Assembly: GCF_002994745.2 (NCBI RefSeq)
Contig: NC_037091.1
Location: forward strand, 12,586,501-12,650,500
Direction: 5' to 3'
From: Rosa chinensis
Taxonomy: Eukaryota > Streptophyta > Magnoliopsida > Rosales > Rosaceae
DNA length: 64,000 nt
Shown: positions 52,792 through 63,719 of the stretch, one piece after another
Numbering within the stretch: position 1 is the first letter of the stretch
How the letters are laid out: every line of letters starts with the position of its first letter
Position numbers and translations under genes: made by a program
The notes under the pieces: generated by a model
The model's input: the letters and a program-made list of their open reading frames with translations, nothing else
Databases searched by the model: none
What the model was told of the DNA's origin: nothing

Positions 52792-55700
52792 ATGAATTCC
52801 TCAATGATGCAATCAGAGAAACAGACTATTGGGCATTCGGTGACTACTGAATTTTCTGTTATGGCTCAACGCAAACAGGGTCATCCTCCAGGCTTCTCAG
52901 GACCTTCTCCACGCCGCCTTCTAGGTAAACCAAATCCATATGCAAAGAAAAGGTGCATTATCTGTGGGGAATTAGGTCATAGCAAGGAGCGGTGCTATGA
53001 AGTAATTGGTTACCCTGATTGGTGGGACTTCACCAAGAAACCGCGAAAGAATCTGGGCAAGGCCGCTGTTGCTACTACAGAGGAAGTTTACCTAGACAAT
53101 GCCTCTGCTAATGTAGCGCAGTCAGGTATGAAGGGTAAGGTTACTTTTAATAGTACATGGATAATTGATACAGGTGCATCTGACCATATGACCAATGACC
53201 CAAGTCTTGTGAAAAACCTTAGACGTTCCCCTCAAGACGTTGTCTCTACTGCTGATGGTACTCCAACTCCGGTCACCGGAGAAGGTTCTATTGCTTTATC
53301 TGATACCTTAACCCTTGAATCTGTCCTAGTTGTTCCATCACTAGCCTATAATCTCCTGTCTATTGGTCAAATTATTTTAGCTCTTGCATGTATTGTGACC
53401 TTCTATCCGTCTTTCTGTGTGTTTCAGGACATTCTGACTCGACGGATTCTTGGTTATGGTGTTAGAAGGGGGAAATTATACTATCTGGATCTGACAGAGA
53501 CTGGAAAGAAACAGAAGCATCTTTTGGGACAAGCTAATCAGATCAACGGGGTAGAGAATGCGAAGGAAGCTGTATGGTTATGGCATCGCCGTTTAGGTCA
53601 TCTATCCTTTCGTTATCTTAAGAAGCTGCAACCTCATTTGTTTTCAGTTGTTAGTGATTTGGATTTCCGCTGTGACATTTGTGAACTAGCCAAGAGTCAC
53701 CGTATTTCATATTCACCAAGTCTTAATAAAAGTCCTGTTCCTTTTATGAAGATTCACTCTGATGTCTGGGGTCCTGCGAAAATTCCTTCTCTTTCTGGAG
53801 CTCGGTATTTTGTAACGTTTATTGATGATTGCACTCGCATGACATGGGTGTCATTACTGAAGAATAAGAGTGATGTATTTGGAATGTTTACCGAATTTCA
53901 CAAAATGGTGGCAACTCAGTATCAACAATCCATCAGAGTGTTTCAGTCTGACAATGGTGGAGAGTTTGTGAATGGCCCTATGATTGGTTTTTGCCTGTCA
54001 CATGGAATTCGTCATCAAACCTCCAATTCTTATACTCCTCAACAGAATGGTTTAGCAGAATGGAAGAACATGCAGTTGATGGAAGTTGTTCGTGCTTCCT
54101 TGTTTGGAATGAATGTACCTCGGTCCTATTGGGGAGAAGCAGTGAAATCAGGAGCATATCTTATCAACCGTACTCCTTCACGGGTGATTGAGTTTCAAAA
54201 TCCTCATCAGAAGCTTCATACACTTTTGACCATCCCTTCTATGCCTAATTTGGAGCCCCGGGTGTTTGGGTGCACAGCTTATGTTCATATTCCCAAGCCT
54301 CAACGCAGCAAGCTTGATCCCCGTGCCCGTAAGTGTATATTTGTTGGTTATGCTGACTTCCAGAAGGGTTATCGATGTTATGATCCTCTTACTGGCACTT
54401 TACATGTCTCTCTTGATGTTGCTTTTCGTGAATCTGAGCCTTATTACTCAGGGAGAGCTTCTCAGTCTTCCCTTCAGGGGGAGAGAGGTTGTGAAGGGAA
54501 TCCTCGTTCTATTATTGATTTTGATGTCTTTGAAGACTTGGAAAATTTAGAGGAATGATTTGAAGGTAGAAATTCGGAAACAGAAAATGCAGTTTCCGAA
54601 CAGAGCATTGTGAATTCCGAAACAGAAAATGCTACTGCTGAACAGAGTGCAGTTGCCGAACAGAGCATTATGAATTCCGAAACAGAAAATGCGACTGCTG
54701 AACAAAGTGTGGTGAATTCTGAAACAAAAAATGTAACTGCTGAACAGAGCGTTGTGAATTCCGAGACAGAAGAGACGACTTTTTTGGATAGTTTGAATCA
54801 AAATCAAGACGTATCTGAAGCTTACACACAAGATATTCCCCCTTCTGCATCACCAACTGAAGATCCATGTCAGAATTGTCCACCTCAGGTACCCCTAAAC
54901 TTTAATGAGTCTTCTGGGTTAGAAAGTGTCGAACCTAGGAAATCACAAAGGGTTACCAAGGGAATTCCTAAGAAACAATATGAACCAGATATCAAAGCCA
55001 AAGCTAAATACCCTATAGCTAATTTTATGTCTAACCATAGGATTTCTGGGTCACATGCACTTGTTGTTGATCAATTATCTACTGTATCTATTCCTAGTAA
55101 CGTGCAGGATGCATTGACGGATCCAAAATGGACAAAGGCGATGAATGAAGAAATGGAAGCTCTTCAAAAGAATGCAACATGGGAGCTAGTACCTATGCCG
55201 GTTGGAAAGAAGACTGTAGGATGTCGTTGGGTATTTACTGTGAAGCTTAATGCAGATGGAACTATTAATAGATACAAGGCGAGGTTGGTTGCCAAAGGAT
55301 ATACACAACGCTATGGGATTGATTATGAGGAGACTTTTGCACCTGTGGCAAAGATTAATACTGTTTGGATTCTAATCTCACTTGCAGCAAACAAAGATTG
55401 GCCCTTGCACTAGTTTGATGTGAAGAATGCGTTCCTTAATGGGAATTTGGAGGAAGAAGTGTACATGGATGTGCCCCCAGGTGTTAAGAATTACCCGAGT
55501 GACGTTGGCAAGGTGTGTAAATTGAAGAAGTCTTTGTATGGCCTGAAGCAGTCTCCAAGAGCTTGGTTTGCAAGATTTTCAAAGTCCATGAAAGCCTTTG
55601 GATACAGACAGAGCAATTCTGACCATACCTTGTTTATCAAACGCAAGAATGGTAAGATTACAGCTCTTATTGTGTATGTTGATGACATGATTGTTACAGG

Positions 55701-56631
55701 GGATAATCCGAAAGAGATGAATGAATTGCAAAAGTATCTGTCAAAAGAGTTTGAAATGAAGGATCTGGGACAACTGAAGTATTTTCTGGGTATTGAAGTT
55801 GCAAGTTCTAAGAAGGGGATTTTGCTTTCACAAAGGAAGTATGTACTTGATTTACTTGCTGAAACAGGGATGCTGGACTACAGACCAATGGAGACACCCA
55901 TTGAGATGAGTCACAGACTTGCTATTTATCCTGATCAAGTTCCAACTGATAAAGGGAGGTATCAACGTCTTGTAGGAAGGTTGATTTATCTTTCACATAC
56001 TAGACCTGATATTGCTTATGCTGTGAGTGTTGTTAGTCAATTTATGCATTGTCCTAGTGAAGAGCATATGGATGCAGTCTTTCGTATTTTGAGGTACTTG
56101 AAGATGGCGCCAGGTAAAGGGTTACTGTTTCAGAAAAAAGATGAATTGGAAGTTATTGGGTACACAGATGCAGATTGGGCTGGTGATAAAACTGACAGAC
56201 GTTCTACATCTGGGTACTTTACTTTTGTTGGAGGGAACCTTGTCACTTGGCGTAGCAAAAAGCAGAAAGTTGTTGCCAGATCAAGTGCAGAAGCTGAGTT
56301 CCGAGGTATGGCACACGGAGTCTGTGAAATGTTGTGGATTCGTAATGTCTTGAAAGACCTGGGTTACAAGCTTAAAAAGCCTATGGATTTGCATTGTGAT
56401 AATACAGCTGCCATTGAGATTGCACATAATCCAGTTCAGCATGATAGAACAAAGCATGTGGAGGTTGACCGTCATTTTATTAAAGAAAATCTTGACAGAA
56501 AGGTTATTCACTTTCTATTTGTAAACTCAGAGGAGCAATTAGCTGATGTTCTTACTAAAGGAGTGTCCAGGAATGTATTTGACAGCTCAGTTGACAAGTT
56601 GGGCATGATAGACATCTATGCACCAACTTGA
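52792..56631 (+). pseudogene. Copia gag-pol frame with two nonsense changes
   Basis: One frame of 1,280 codons is interrupted only by TGA at 54556 and TAG at 55411. Both fit C-to-T changes (CGA to TGA; CAG to TAG in LH-stop-FDVKNAFLNG). In order: zinc knuckle CIICGELGHSKERC, protease WIIDTGASDHM, integrase HHCC (HRRLGH...CDIC) and core (HSDVWGP, SDNGGEF, QQNGLAEWKN). Next comes a repetitive linker, then RT ([36 protein letters not shown]) and RNase H (TDADWAGD, ADVLTKGV). Most of the capsid part of gag before the knuckle is missing, so the element depends on others for particles even apart from the stops. Confidence 0.92.
54565..54775 (+). repeat. Coding tandem repeat in the integrase-RT linker
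   Basis: [12 protein letters not shown] and close variants recur about five times (DNA unit AATTCCGAAACAGAAAATGC, roughly 33-57 bp apart). The linker is hydrophilic and lies where copia polyproteins vary most, so the repeat is probably tolerated. Confidence 0.88.
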
Positions 56632-56638
56632 GGGGGAG

Positions 56639-56815
56639 TGTAGAATCGCTGTAAATCTGTATGTAATTAGGATCTTATTTAATTAGGATATCCTACAATT
56701 ATGGAAAGATTGTTTCCTATTAGAGTTAGACTACTCCTTTGTACTTGTATATATACACCCATTGTGGGATGAATAGAATTATTGAATTAACCCTGAATTG
56801 AAGTATTCTTTTCTA
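56639..56815 (+). repeat. 3' LTR of the young copia element
   Basis: 177 bp, one substitution (A to G in TATTAGAGTTAG) against the 5' LTR. Confidence 0.93.
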
Positions 56816-57096
56816 TTCTAATCCTTCTCTTCCTGTTGTGTACATTACCACAATGAAGTAGTTCTTGTTGTAAGATGGGTCAGTGGAAAGGACAGCTTTA
56901 GTAATGGGACACTCAAAAAGGTTAAAGTCCAATAAGGTGTCAGTGGGTGGAAGAGTTGTAATTGATGGGAGTTTGATTCTAGCTTGAGAAATTGGATCGA
57001 AGAAATGTAAGATTGCTTTCTTGGTCCAAATCACCAGCCACCCATGTAATGAACCTACATAGCGAGGGTCATGACTCATGAGGAAGGAAAAGGAAA

Positions 57097-57122
57097 ATAT
57101 ATATATATATATATATATATAT
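57097..57122. repeat. AT microsatellite
   Basis: About 13 AT units within the insertion. Confidence 0.85.
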
Positions 57123-57220
57123 GGGTCGTGTTGGTCTGCTTCAATGAGAGAATGAGTGGATGGAGATTAGGTTTGGACAGGTGGCATGCTATGGTAGGGG
57201 AGAAAGAAAGTATGAGTGAT

Positions 57221-57263
57221 GGAGGTGGAGGTGGAGGTGGAGGTGGAGGTGGAGGTGGAGGTG
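57221..57263. repeat. GGAGGT hexamer array
   Basis: About seven GGAGGT units give polyglycine on plus and polyproline on minus. The plus strand is G-rich enough to form a quadruplex. Confidence 0.88.
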
Positions 57264-58098
57264 GCACATATAGCTGGAAGAGGAAGACTAAAAAGATGGT
57301 GCAGCTGATTTTGGAAACTTAATTAAACCCATAAAAACATGCATGCACGCAGCTCCCCTTGTAATTAAACCAAATTGGTTTAATTATTAATTAAGCTTTT
57401 TTATCAATCTCCAATTAGATTAATTAAATATGCTCCCAATTCCTTCTTCGGCTCTTTTCTTTATTAGCGATCATCATCCACCTTTTCTAGTTGGGGTACC
57501 GACTCATCATTGATTTGTTATTTTGTCAAAAATTTCGAATTGCTCCGATTTTGCGCTACTTCTTTCGAAATCCACAAATCCGCTTAGTTACTACAATAAA
57601 AATAAAAATAAATTAATTACATAATAATTACTTTAGAGATTAGCTTAATTCTAGTTTTTAGAATGTAATTACACGCATAAAAATGTGTGTAATCAATGAT
57701 CAAAATCTTTTAACATGTTCTTAATGATGTAAACTTTTTTCTCTGCAAGGTTATAGAAGCAGCGAGTATCTTCTAGCTTACTAGGGACCATGATCCATGA
57801 AGTTTGAAGCAATGTTGATGGGCGATGTGGGTTAGAGATATAAGATTTTGCAGTGTGATTCCAAGAAGAACAAACAGATCTAAAACGAAGAATGTCGACA
57901 AAAGCAGGAAGTTTTCCCAAGATCAACTCTAACAGTTCAGGTTGGAGCTCAGACCAGTTTGGTATTGTTGGGTTCCCGCTGCCTGTAATCTTCCTCCTTT
58001 TTGTGCAACAATGGAGTTCGTTATCAGGAGTGGTATCAGCCATTTTCAGACTATATGCAATTTCCAAGTAAATGCATGCGCATATGCGGATATGCCTG

Positions 58099-58108
58099 TA
58101 TTTATAGG
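58099..58108 (-). promoter_or_regulatory. Likely TATA box, F-box pseudogene unit 2
   Basis: CTATAAATAC on the minus strand, about 56 bp before the start codon, in the conserved upstream block. Confidence 0.55.
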
Positions 58109-58472
58109 CTATGCTAGTAAAATCCTATTAGGATTGGGAGAGTTATTCAGCAACTTGCATGGTAAAATCTAATCCTATTTTTTAAGAAGCTTCCCTAGAG
58201 AATTTGGTATTCTTGTTGGTATGTTATAATTCCAATATTGTAAAGGTCATGGATTCGATTCTCACCAACATACGTAAGGTACGGTGAGTTGAGGGTTAAA
58301 AAAAAAAAAAAAGGAACTCTTACTAGCTCTGGTTGGCGCTGGTGTAAGGTATATATGGAGTTGGTTAATCTTTCAAATCCGCATGGCTTCGACATCATTG
58401 TAGTTGAAGTACCGCCGCCTACAATTTGAGATGACATGGCTTCGACATCACAGTAGTTGAAGCTGTAAGGAA

Positions 58473-59598
58473 TGTTAACAATGTAGGCTTACTTTATAGG
58501 CTTACTTTCCTGTTTAATTAGTTGCTAATTAATTAGGTCTGCTAATTACGTTTATGCATTAGTGGCCTACAGCTGTTATCCACATGTCCTTCACATAGTG
58601 ACTCATGTCTTAGTATAAATAGAGGTGTACTCTCTCATTTTTGCGTTGTAACAGAATAGCCTCATAAATAGAATTTCTATTTTTCTCTCTCAAATATTCA
58701 AGTTCTATTGCTTTTAGTGTCAACTCTGTTTGTCAATTCATGCATAATCCTACAGAAACAAGTGATCATCTGCTAAAAGAATACTCAGATATGTCAAGGG
58801 TAATATGGATGTTGGTATCTGGCTCAAAAAGAAGGTGCATGACTCTCTCGAGCTCTCTCTCTTGGTCTTAATGCCTACTGTGATGCAGACTGGGCTGGAG
58901 ATCCCAATGACAGGAAGTCCACCACAGGTTTTGTTATTTTACTTGAAGGAACTCCTATTTCATGGTGTAGTAAGAAGCAATCTGCAGTATCTCGATCATC
59001 TACTGAAGCTGAATATCGTAGTATGGCCGATACTACCTCTGAACTCCAATGGTTGCTTCATCTTCTTACATATCTGCATATTGTGCTTAGTGAGGTACCA
59101 ACTTTGCACTGTGACAATATCTCTGCTCTAGCCTTGGCCACTAATCCTGTGTACCATTCCAAGCTCAAAAATATTGAAGTTGATGTGCACTTTACACAGG
59201 TACAAGTCAAAGCAGGTTCAATCAAACCCCAGTTTGTCTCTTCCAAAGACCAGCTTGCGGATCTCTTCACCAAGGGTCTTTGCTCTCCCAAGCATCAGTA
59301 TTTTTGTGACAGCCTGCTGTTGGTGACTCCCCATCAGGCTGAGGGGAGGTGTTAACAATGTAGGCTTACTTTATAGGCTTACTTTCCTGTTTAATTAGTT
59401 GCTAATTAGTTAGTTCTGCTAATTATGTTTATGCATTAGTGGCCTACAGCTTTTATCCACATGTCCTTCACATAGTGACTCATGTCTTAGTATAAATAGA
59501 AGTGTACTCTCTCATTTTTGCGTTGAAACAGAATAGCCTCATATATAGAATTTCTATTTTTCTCTCTCAAATATTCAAGTTCTCTTGCTCAGCTATCA
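58473..59598 (+). mobile_element. Internally deleted Ty1-copia element (1.1 kb)
   Basis: LTRs of 250 bp (58473-58722) and 249 bp (59350-59598) both begin TGTTAACAATGTAGGC and end TCA. A purine tract (GAGGGGAGG) precedes the 3' LTR. The flanking 5-mers AGGAA (58468-58472) and GGGAA (59599-59603) fit a TSD with one mismatch. Only ~630 bp of interior remains, coding for the RT C-terminal edge and RNase H. The LTRs differ at roughly ten to fifteen positions by eye, so it is older than the element at 52.4-56.8 kb. Confidence 0.88.
58785..59355 (+). pseudogene. Copia RNase H remnant
   Basis: RYVKGNMDVGIWLKKK is followed, after frame damage, by CDADWAGDPNDRKSTTGFVI, SAVSRSSTEAEYRSMADT, HCDNISALALATNPVYHSK and SSKDQLADLFTKGL. 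These are the copia RNase H motifs up to the 3' end of pol. Gag, protease, integrase and most of RT are deleted. Confidence 0.88.
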
Positions 59599-59603
59599 GG
59601 GAA

Positions 59604-60290
59604 GAGCTGGCCGGAGTGAAGTTAAGAAATGTAGATATATACATTAGAGCAGGCATATCACTATCTTTTGCCTGGTCGAGGCTCTAGGAAGGACTAGAGT
59701 AGGCATTCCTTTTTAACTTTGATATACAATTATCTTGATTTCTTCATCTGCTTTTATTAAAAATATCCTGAAATGAGTAATAATCCATTAATTTGGCCTT
59801 TTTGGTTTATTGGTTTTGAACATCACTACCTTGATTGGTCGTGCTACATGGAGGAGTACCAACCTCAATCTCGATGACATTATCTGGTTGTTGAACAATT
59901 ACACTTCCAACAACAAGAAAACTCAACCGTAATTAGGTTGATACCGGGACTTGAATTAACGAAAATGGATGATGATGATATGCAGCAGGATGAACCTTAC
60001 GAGAATCGTCCATTAGGTTTGGACTTTGTTGTTACCTGAACACACAACATCAAATTGTTGATGGTTAATTTGATTAGGAGAATTTCATTGAATAGCTAGC
60101 AAGCTAAGTATTGAAGTGAACATTGACAACAGACCATTATGGAGAAGAAAACAATTAACAAAAAATAAATAAATCAATAATTATATAGATTTTTCTAAAC
60201 CGGATTAAAGAAAAAAAAAAAATCTTGTTCTTACAACTAAAAGAGAAGAATACAGTAGTACCAGCAGCGGCAGTAGCTTGGGATATCATA
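59604..60290. other. Unit 2 intergenic block, no gene seen
   Basis: Resembles 50130-50640 of unit 1, with indels. AT-rich. Confidence 0.45.
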
Positions 60291-60300
60291 AACGGAACAA

Positions 60301-61543
60301 TTACACACAAGCCAAAGTCTCCCTATATGGATAATTGGAAAATCCAACTAGAAGACGCTGACAAATAGATAACTCAAAATATTTGATGGTCTGACTCTTA
60401 AGATCATAAGAGATGACTGTACCAGGAGAATGCAGCAACAGGGATGAACTTTCCTCCTTCATTCTCGTCTTGAGCAAGGAACAGAACAACAAATAGTTCA
60501 CTTAGGAAGCATGGGTAAGCGGTGCATAAGGGATCAAGATCAACATGGTACTTGACAAACCAGCCAGAGTAGCCTCTCCCCATCTCCAATACTTCAAAAT
60601 TAGTAAGACAAGGAGTATAAAGATCAATAAGATGCAAAGGCCGCCAGTGGACTCCTTAAAACATCTATGCATCCTATTTTCACATTTCTTCTCGTAACAA
60701 TGAGGAGGACTATCAACCAATCCGACATACTCTTCATCTACTTGATAGTATGACATCTCACAAACCAGTCCTACCCATTGAATTGCACCATTTCAATATA
60801 CCCCCTGTCCATAGAGAGTTTGATCTTGCATGTAGAAAGAAGAATTGAGAAGCTTCCAACTTCGACTCTCAGACGAATATATTTGTATTTGGTAGTATGG
60901 GCAATATTTATGACAAGTAGTGGTCTCAAGGCATATATATAAACTTGTAATGAGGTTATTTGGAAGGGTCAAAAGACAAGGCACAACCAATAATATGGGT
61001 TTGTATCTGTTGACCATTAGTAGTGGCAGCAGCAGCTGGGGGAATAGTAAGTGTCAAGAACTGGTTGGTTGGGGGACAAAATATGGGGTTCTACTAGTAC
61101 TTGTAGCATCGATGGGATGACACAAGAAGAGGCCATTGCAGGAGTGGATAATATCGATCGATGCGATTATATTGGTTTTGAACAAAATTAAGAGGATTGC
61201 AGCGAGATGATCCGGGGCTATGGTTATGGTCATGATCATCATGAGGAAAAGTGATGGAAAAAAAGTCTCTGGATCTGTCACCAAAGACTGCGGAGACGGA
61301 GGAGTTTTGGTTCCAAATGGTGTGGCGGTCACAGAATTCGGGGTCAGATATAAGAGAGAGCCAATGCTTGGAAACACATTTGAAGCGGACCAGAGTTCGA
61401 GCTGGCACCCGCAGTAGGATTTCTGTAAGGAGTTCTTCCGTGCTGGCTATAATTTCTGCTAAACTGATACTGCTGCTGCTACAGGGTTTTAGGTAGAATC
61501 CCTGATCCATATAAGTTCTGTTCGACTTCATGCCTGCCTGCAT
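60301..61543 (-). pseudogene. F-box gene with F-box-associated domain (unit 2), several frameshifts
   Basis: The minus strand encodes MQAGMKSNRTYMDQGFYLKP, then an intact F-box (ELLTEILLRVPARTLVRFKC, VSKHWLSLISDPEFCDRHTI). FBA pieces follow in shifting frames: CNGLFLCHPIDATS, YYQIQIYSSESRSWKLLN, CEMSYYQVDEEYVGLVDS, GWFVKYHVDLDPL and YDLKSQTIKYFELS. The end is LLVGFSNYPYRETLACV. At least four frame changes separate these pieces, for example near 61150, 61040, 60790 and 60650. The N-terminal CC-KRR start present in unit 1 has been replaced. It is the partner of the 50.7-51.9 kb copy. Confidence 0.85.
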
Positions 61544-61559
61544 TGTCCTTCTTCACTGG

Positions 61560-62150
61560 GATTCTATAGCCTACAATAAACCGACTCCTAAAGTCCTAAT
61601 TAATAATCAATAACCCAAAAGATTGATCAACACAATTTCTAAAAACATTGGCAGTTTTCGACCTCCTTTTTCCTTTCAACCCTCTCCGGCTCAGTACCAT
61701 CACTGACTTCTATTGAACACTAAATCCCAATCCAAAAACAAGATTACTAAACATTAAACCCTACATCCCCACCTAGCTTCTGTTCGTTTCATGAAATCGA
61801 AACGAGATAGTCAATAAATGGAAGTTCATACCACAATAGATGAATCAGGGAAGAAGTAACTGATTACTTACTCGAAGCAACTAGAAGTAACAATTTGCTG
61901 GTCGCCAGCGCCGGGTGTCGTCGGTGGACTGGACCAAATTTAACTTGATTATTCGGCTGGGGTGAATGGTCGAAGAGGTTGAGGTTGGCTTTTATGGGTT
62001 TCGATTTGGGCCATCACTCCACTGGCTATTTTATTGTGATTAGTAGTCTCTAACGAAGACATCTATCGTATTCCATGTTTTTTACATCTCTTATTTACTT
62101 TTTTAAAAATTAAATTTGCTAACTAAACGCTTTTCAAATACTTAACTTAG
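61560..62150. other. Gene-free interval
   Basis: Nothing recognised. A GC-richer patch at 61895-61995 (GCCAGCGCCGGGTGTCGTCG) resembles no family I know. Confidence 0.4.
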
Positions 62151-62154
62151 ACTT

Positions 62155-62490
62155 AATGTTCTAGAAATCGTTAGACAATAGGCGAGTGGTGAGAAGCGAC
62201 TTAGGGCCTAATCGCTTAGGCGGATACACAGATTTTATTTTATTTTGATTTGATTATAAAACATATAAATAAGTGTAATTAAACAAAAGACTATACTTAA
62301 TAGAAATTGATTGAAAACATGATAAAAAGTTAAGTATATATAATGAATACTTACAAATACAAAGTTAATTTTAAGTATTTAACCCAAAAAAAAAATTTAT
62401 TATGAATATGAAATCGCCTAGGTGCAGCTCAGACTAATTGAAGCGGCTAGCCACCTTCAGGCACCTAAGCGGCCGCCCAGAGAGACTTTC
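62155..62490. repeat. Possible decayed TIR element with CGCTTAGGCGG motifs
   Basis: TAATCGCTTAGGCGGAT near the left and GCACCTAAGCGGCCGCC near the right are loosely inverted around an AT-rich centre. No TSD could be fixed. Confidence 0.35.
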
Positions 62491-62748
62491 AGTCTTAAGG
62501 GAATGTTCCTAACAACCAAAGCTGAGTTGTAATGCTTCTATAATTGTTATTTATTAAAAAGAAAAACTGAGATAATTATTGAAAAAAGTCAGAGCTTGTT
62601 TAACTAATTAAAAAGAAAAATCAGGGAATTTTCAACCGTAATGTTTCATGCTTAATTAAGGGTTTCATAAGCTTAGTTTTCATGCCGCTATGATGATTGC
62701 TGAAATTTTAGCTTGGTTGCAGAATTAAATTTGCGGAAAATGATTTGT

Positions 62749-63715
62749 GGCCTCAATGAGGCCTAAGATTTGTGGCCTCAATCTTAGGTGTCATGCCATG
62801 TCACATACACACATCACCAATTTGTCAAATCATGACATGTAATTCTTGAGAAAAATACCGTATTATCCTTCCAAAATCTAATGAATCTAAGTTATTTTGG
62901 CTTTCTTCTAAACAAAAATTATTTTGGTTTTTTTTTTTTTCATTACACTCATGCTTAGATTTAAACAACAATTTTTTTCTTCAACAAAGAATAGAAAAAA
63001 ATTCATGTAATTCAGTCAATAGATTTGCACATACACTCGATCAATAGATTTGCATAACATATGTATATGAATTCAACCTTTTTTGGGTTCCTATAAATTT
63101 TGAAAATATAATGTGAAAAATACATGTTCATATGATTATATATATTCTTTTGTTCATTTTTTTTCTCTCTCTCTCTCTCTATGTAGCTAGGGTTTACACG
63201 TTATGTTTGAGTTTATTATTTTTTGTTTTTTTTTCCCTTATATTTAGATTTGTAGATGATAATTAATGGCTGAAATTTTTTCTTACCTCTTAATTTAGAC
63301 ATACGTATTTTCCAAATTCAATTTATTAATGCTATTTTTTTGGATGAAATTAATCAATATTTGAAAAGGAAAGTTAATGCCTATTTCTTGACTATATTCA
63401 TGCTATTTGGAAAGAAAAAGTATAGGAAAGAATTTAATTAAATGAAGAAAAATATTTGTCAAAGAATTTGTAGACATATCTCTTAAATTAATACATAATT
63501 AATAGCTTATATTTTTTTTCATCACCTAATTTAATTCATTAATGTAATTGATTCATTCCCTAACATCTAGAAGGAAATATAAAAGGGTAAAATTGGTGTT
63601 ACAATAGTATGATGTGGCAAGATTTATTATGTGGAATTGAAAATAAAATTTGTATTTGCTTACATGGCATGACACCTAGGATTTGAGGCCACAAATTTTA
63701 GGCCTCATTGAGGCC
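62749..63715. mobile_element. Non-autonomous TIR element (967 bp)
   Basis: The left end GGCCTCAATGAGGCCTAAGA matches the reverse complement of the right end (GGCCTCAATGAGGCCTAAAA). The inverted repeat continues about 55 bp through TTAGGTGTCATGCCATGT. Each end itself starts with a short palindrome (GGCCTCAATGAGGCC). The interior is AT-rich with no coding sequence. No convincing TSD was found, so the superfamily is unassigned. Confidence 0.75.
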
Positions 63716-63719
63716 CTAT

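Larger units (their letters stand above)
52375..56815 (+). mobile_element. Young Ty1-copia retrotransposon without TSD
   Basis: Two 177-bp LTRs (52375-52551 and 56639-56815) differ at one position. The 5' LTR is followed by TTGGTATCAAAGCAGG (initiator-Met tRNA-type primer site), and the 3' LTR is preceded by the purine tract GAGGGGGAG. Internal sequence codes for zinc knuckle, protease, integrase, RT and RNase H in one frame. Flanks do not match (CAAAGA left, TTCTA right). Left flank is non-genic and right flank is the middle of an F-box pseudogene, so one side has been lost or exchanged. A 28-base A-run lies in the leader (52701-52728). Confidence 0.93.
57075..57695. mobile_element. 621-bp insertion in the F-box pseudogene, type unknown
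   Basis: It begins CTCATGAGGAAGG and ends AAAATGTGTGTAATCA, with ATGA on both sides. It contains a TA run, a GGAGGT array and AT-rich sequence. There are no clear inverted ends and no coding sequence apart from the Gly-rich frame made by the array. It may be composite. Confidence 0.45.
56816..58043 (-). pseudogene. F-box/DUF295-type gene (unit 2), split and truncated
   Basis: Exonic sequence on the minus strand starts MADTTPDNELHCCTKRRKIT and carries the F-box region (WSELQPELLELILGKLPAF, LRFRSVCSSWNHTAKSYISN). It runs to KKVYIIKNMLKDFDH, where 621 bp (57075-57695) have been inserted. It resumes at DPRYVGSLHGWLVIWTKKAI and continues to VVMYTTGR, where the copia 3' LTR cuts it off. Unlike unit 1, the first part has no frameshift. 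Bases ATGA at 57071-57074 and 57696-57699 may be a short TSD of the insert. The C-terminal ~60 residues present in unit 1 are lost. Confidence 0.85.

Noticed and set aside
57071..57322. Glycine-rich protein gene
   Set aside because: The polyglycine comes from a GGAGGT hexamer array in a non-coding insertion.
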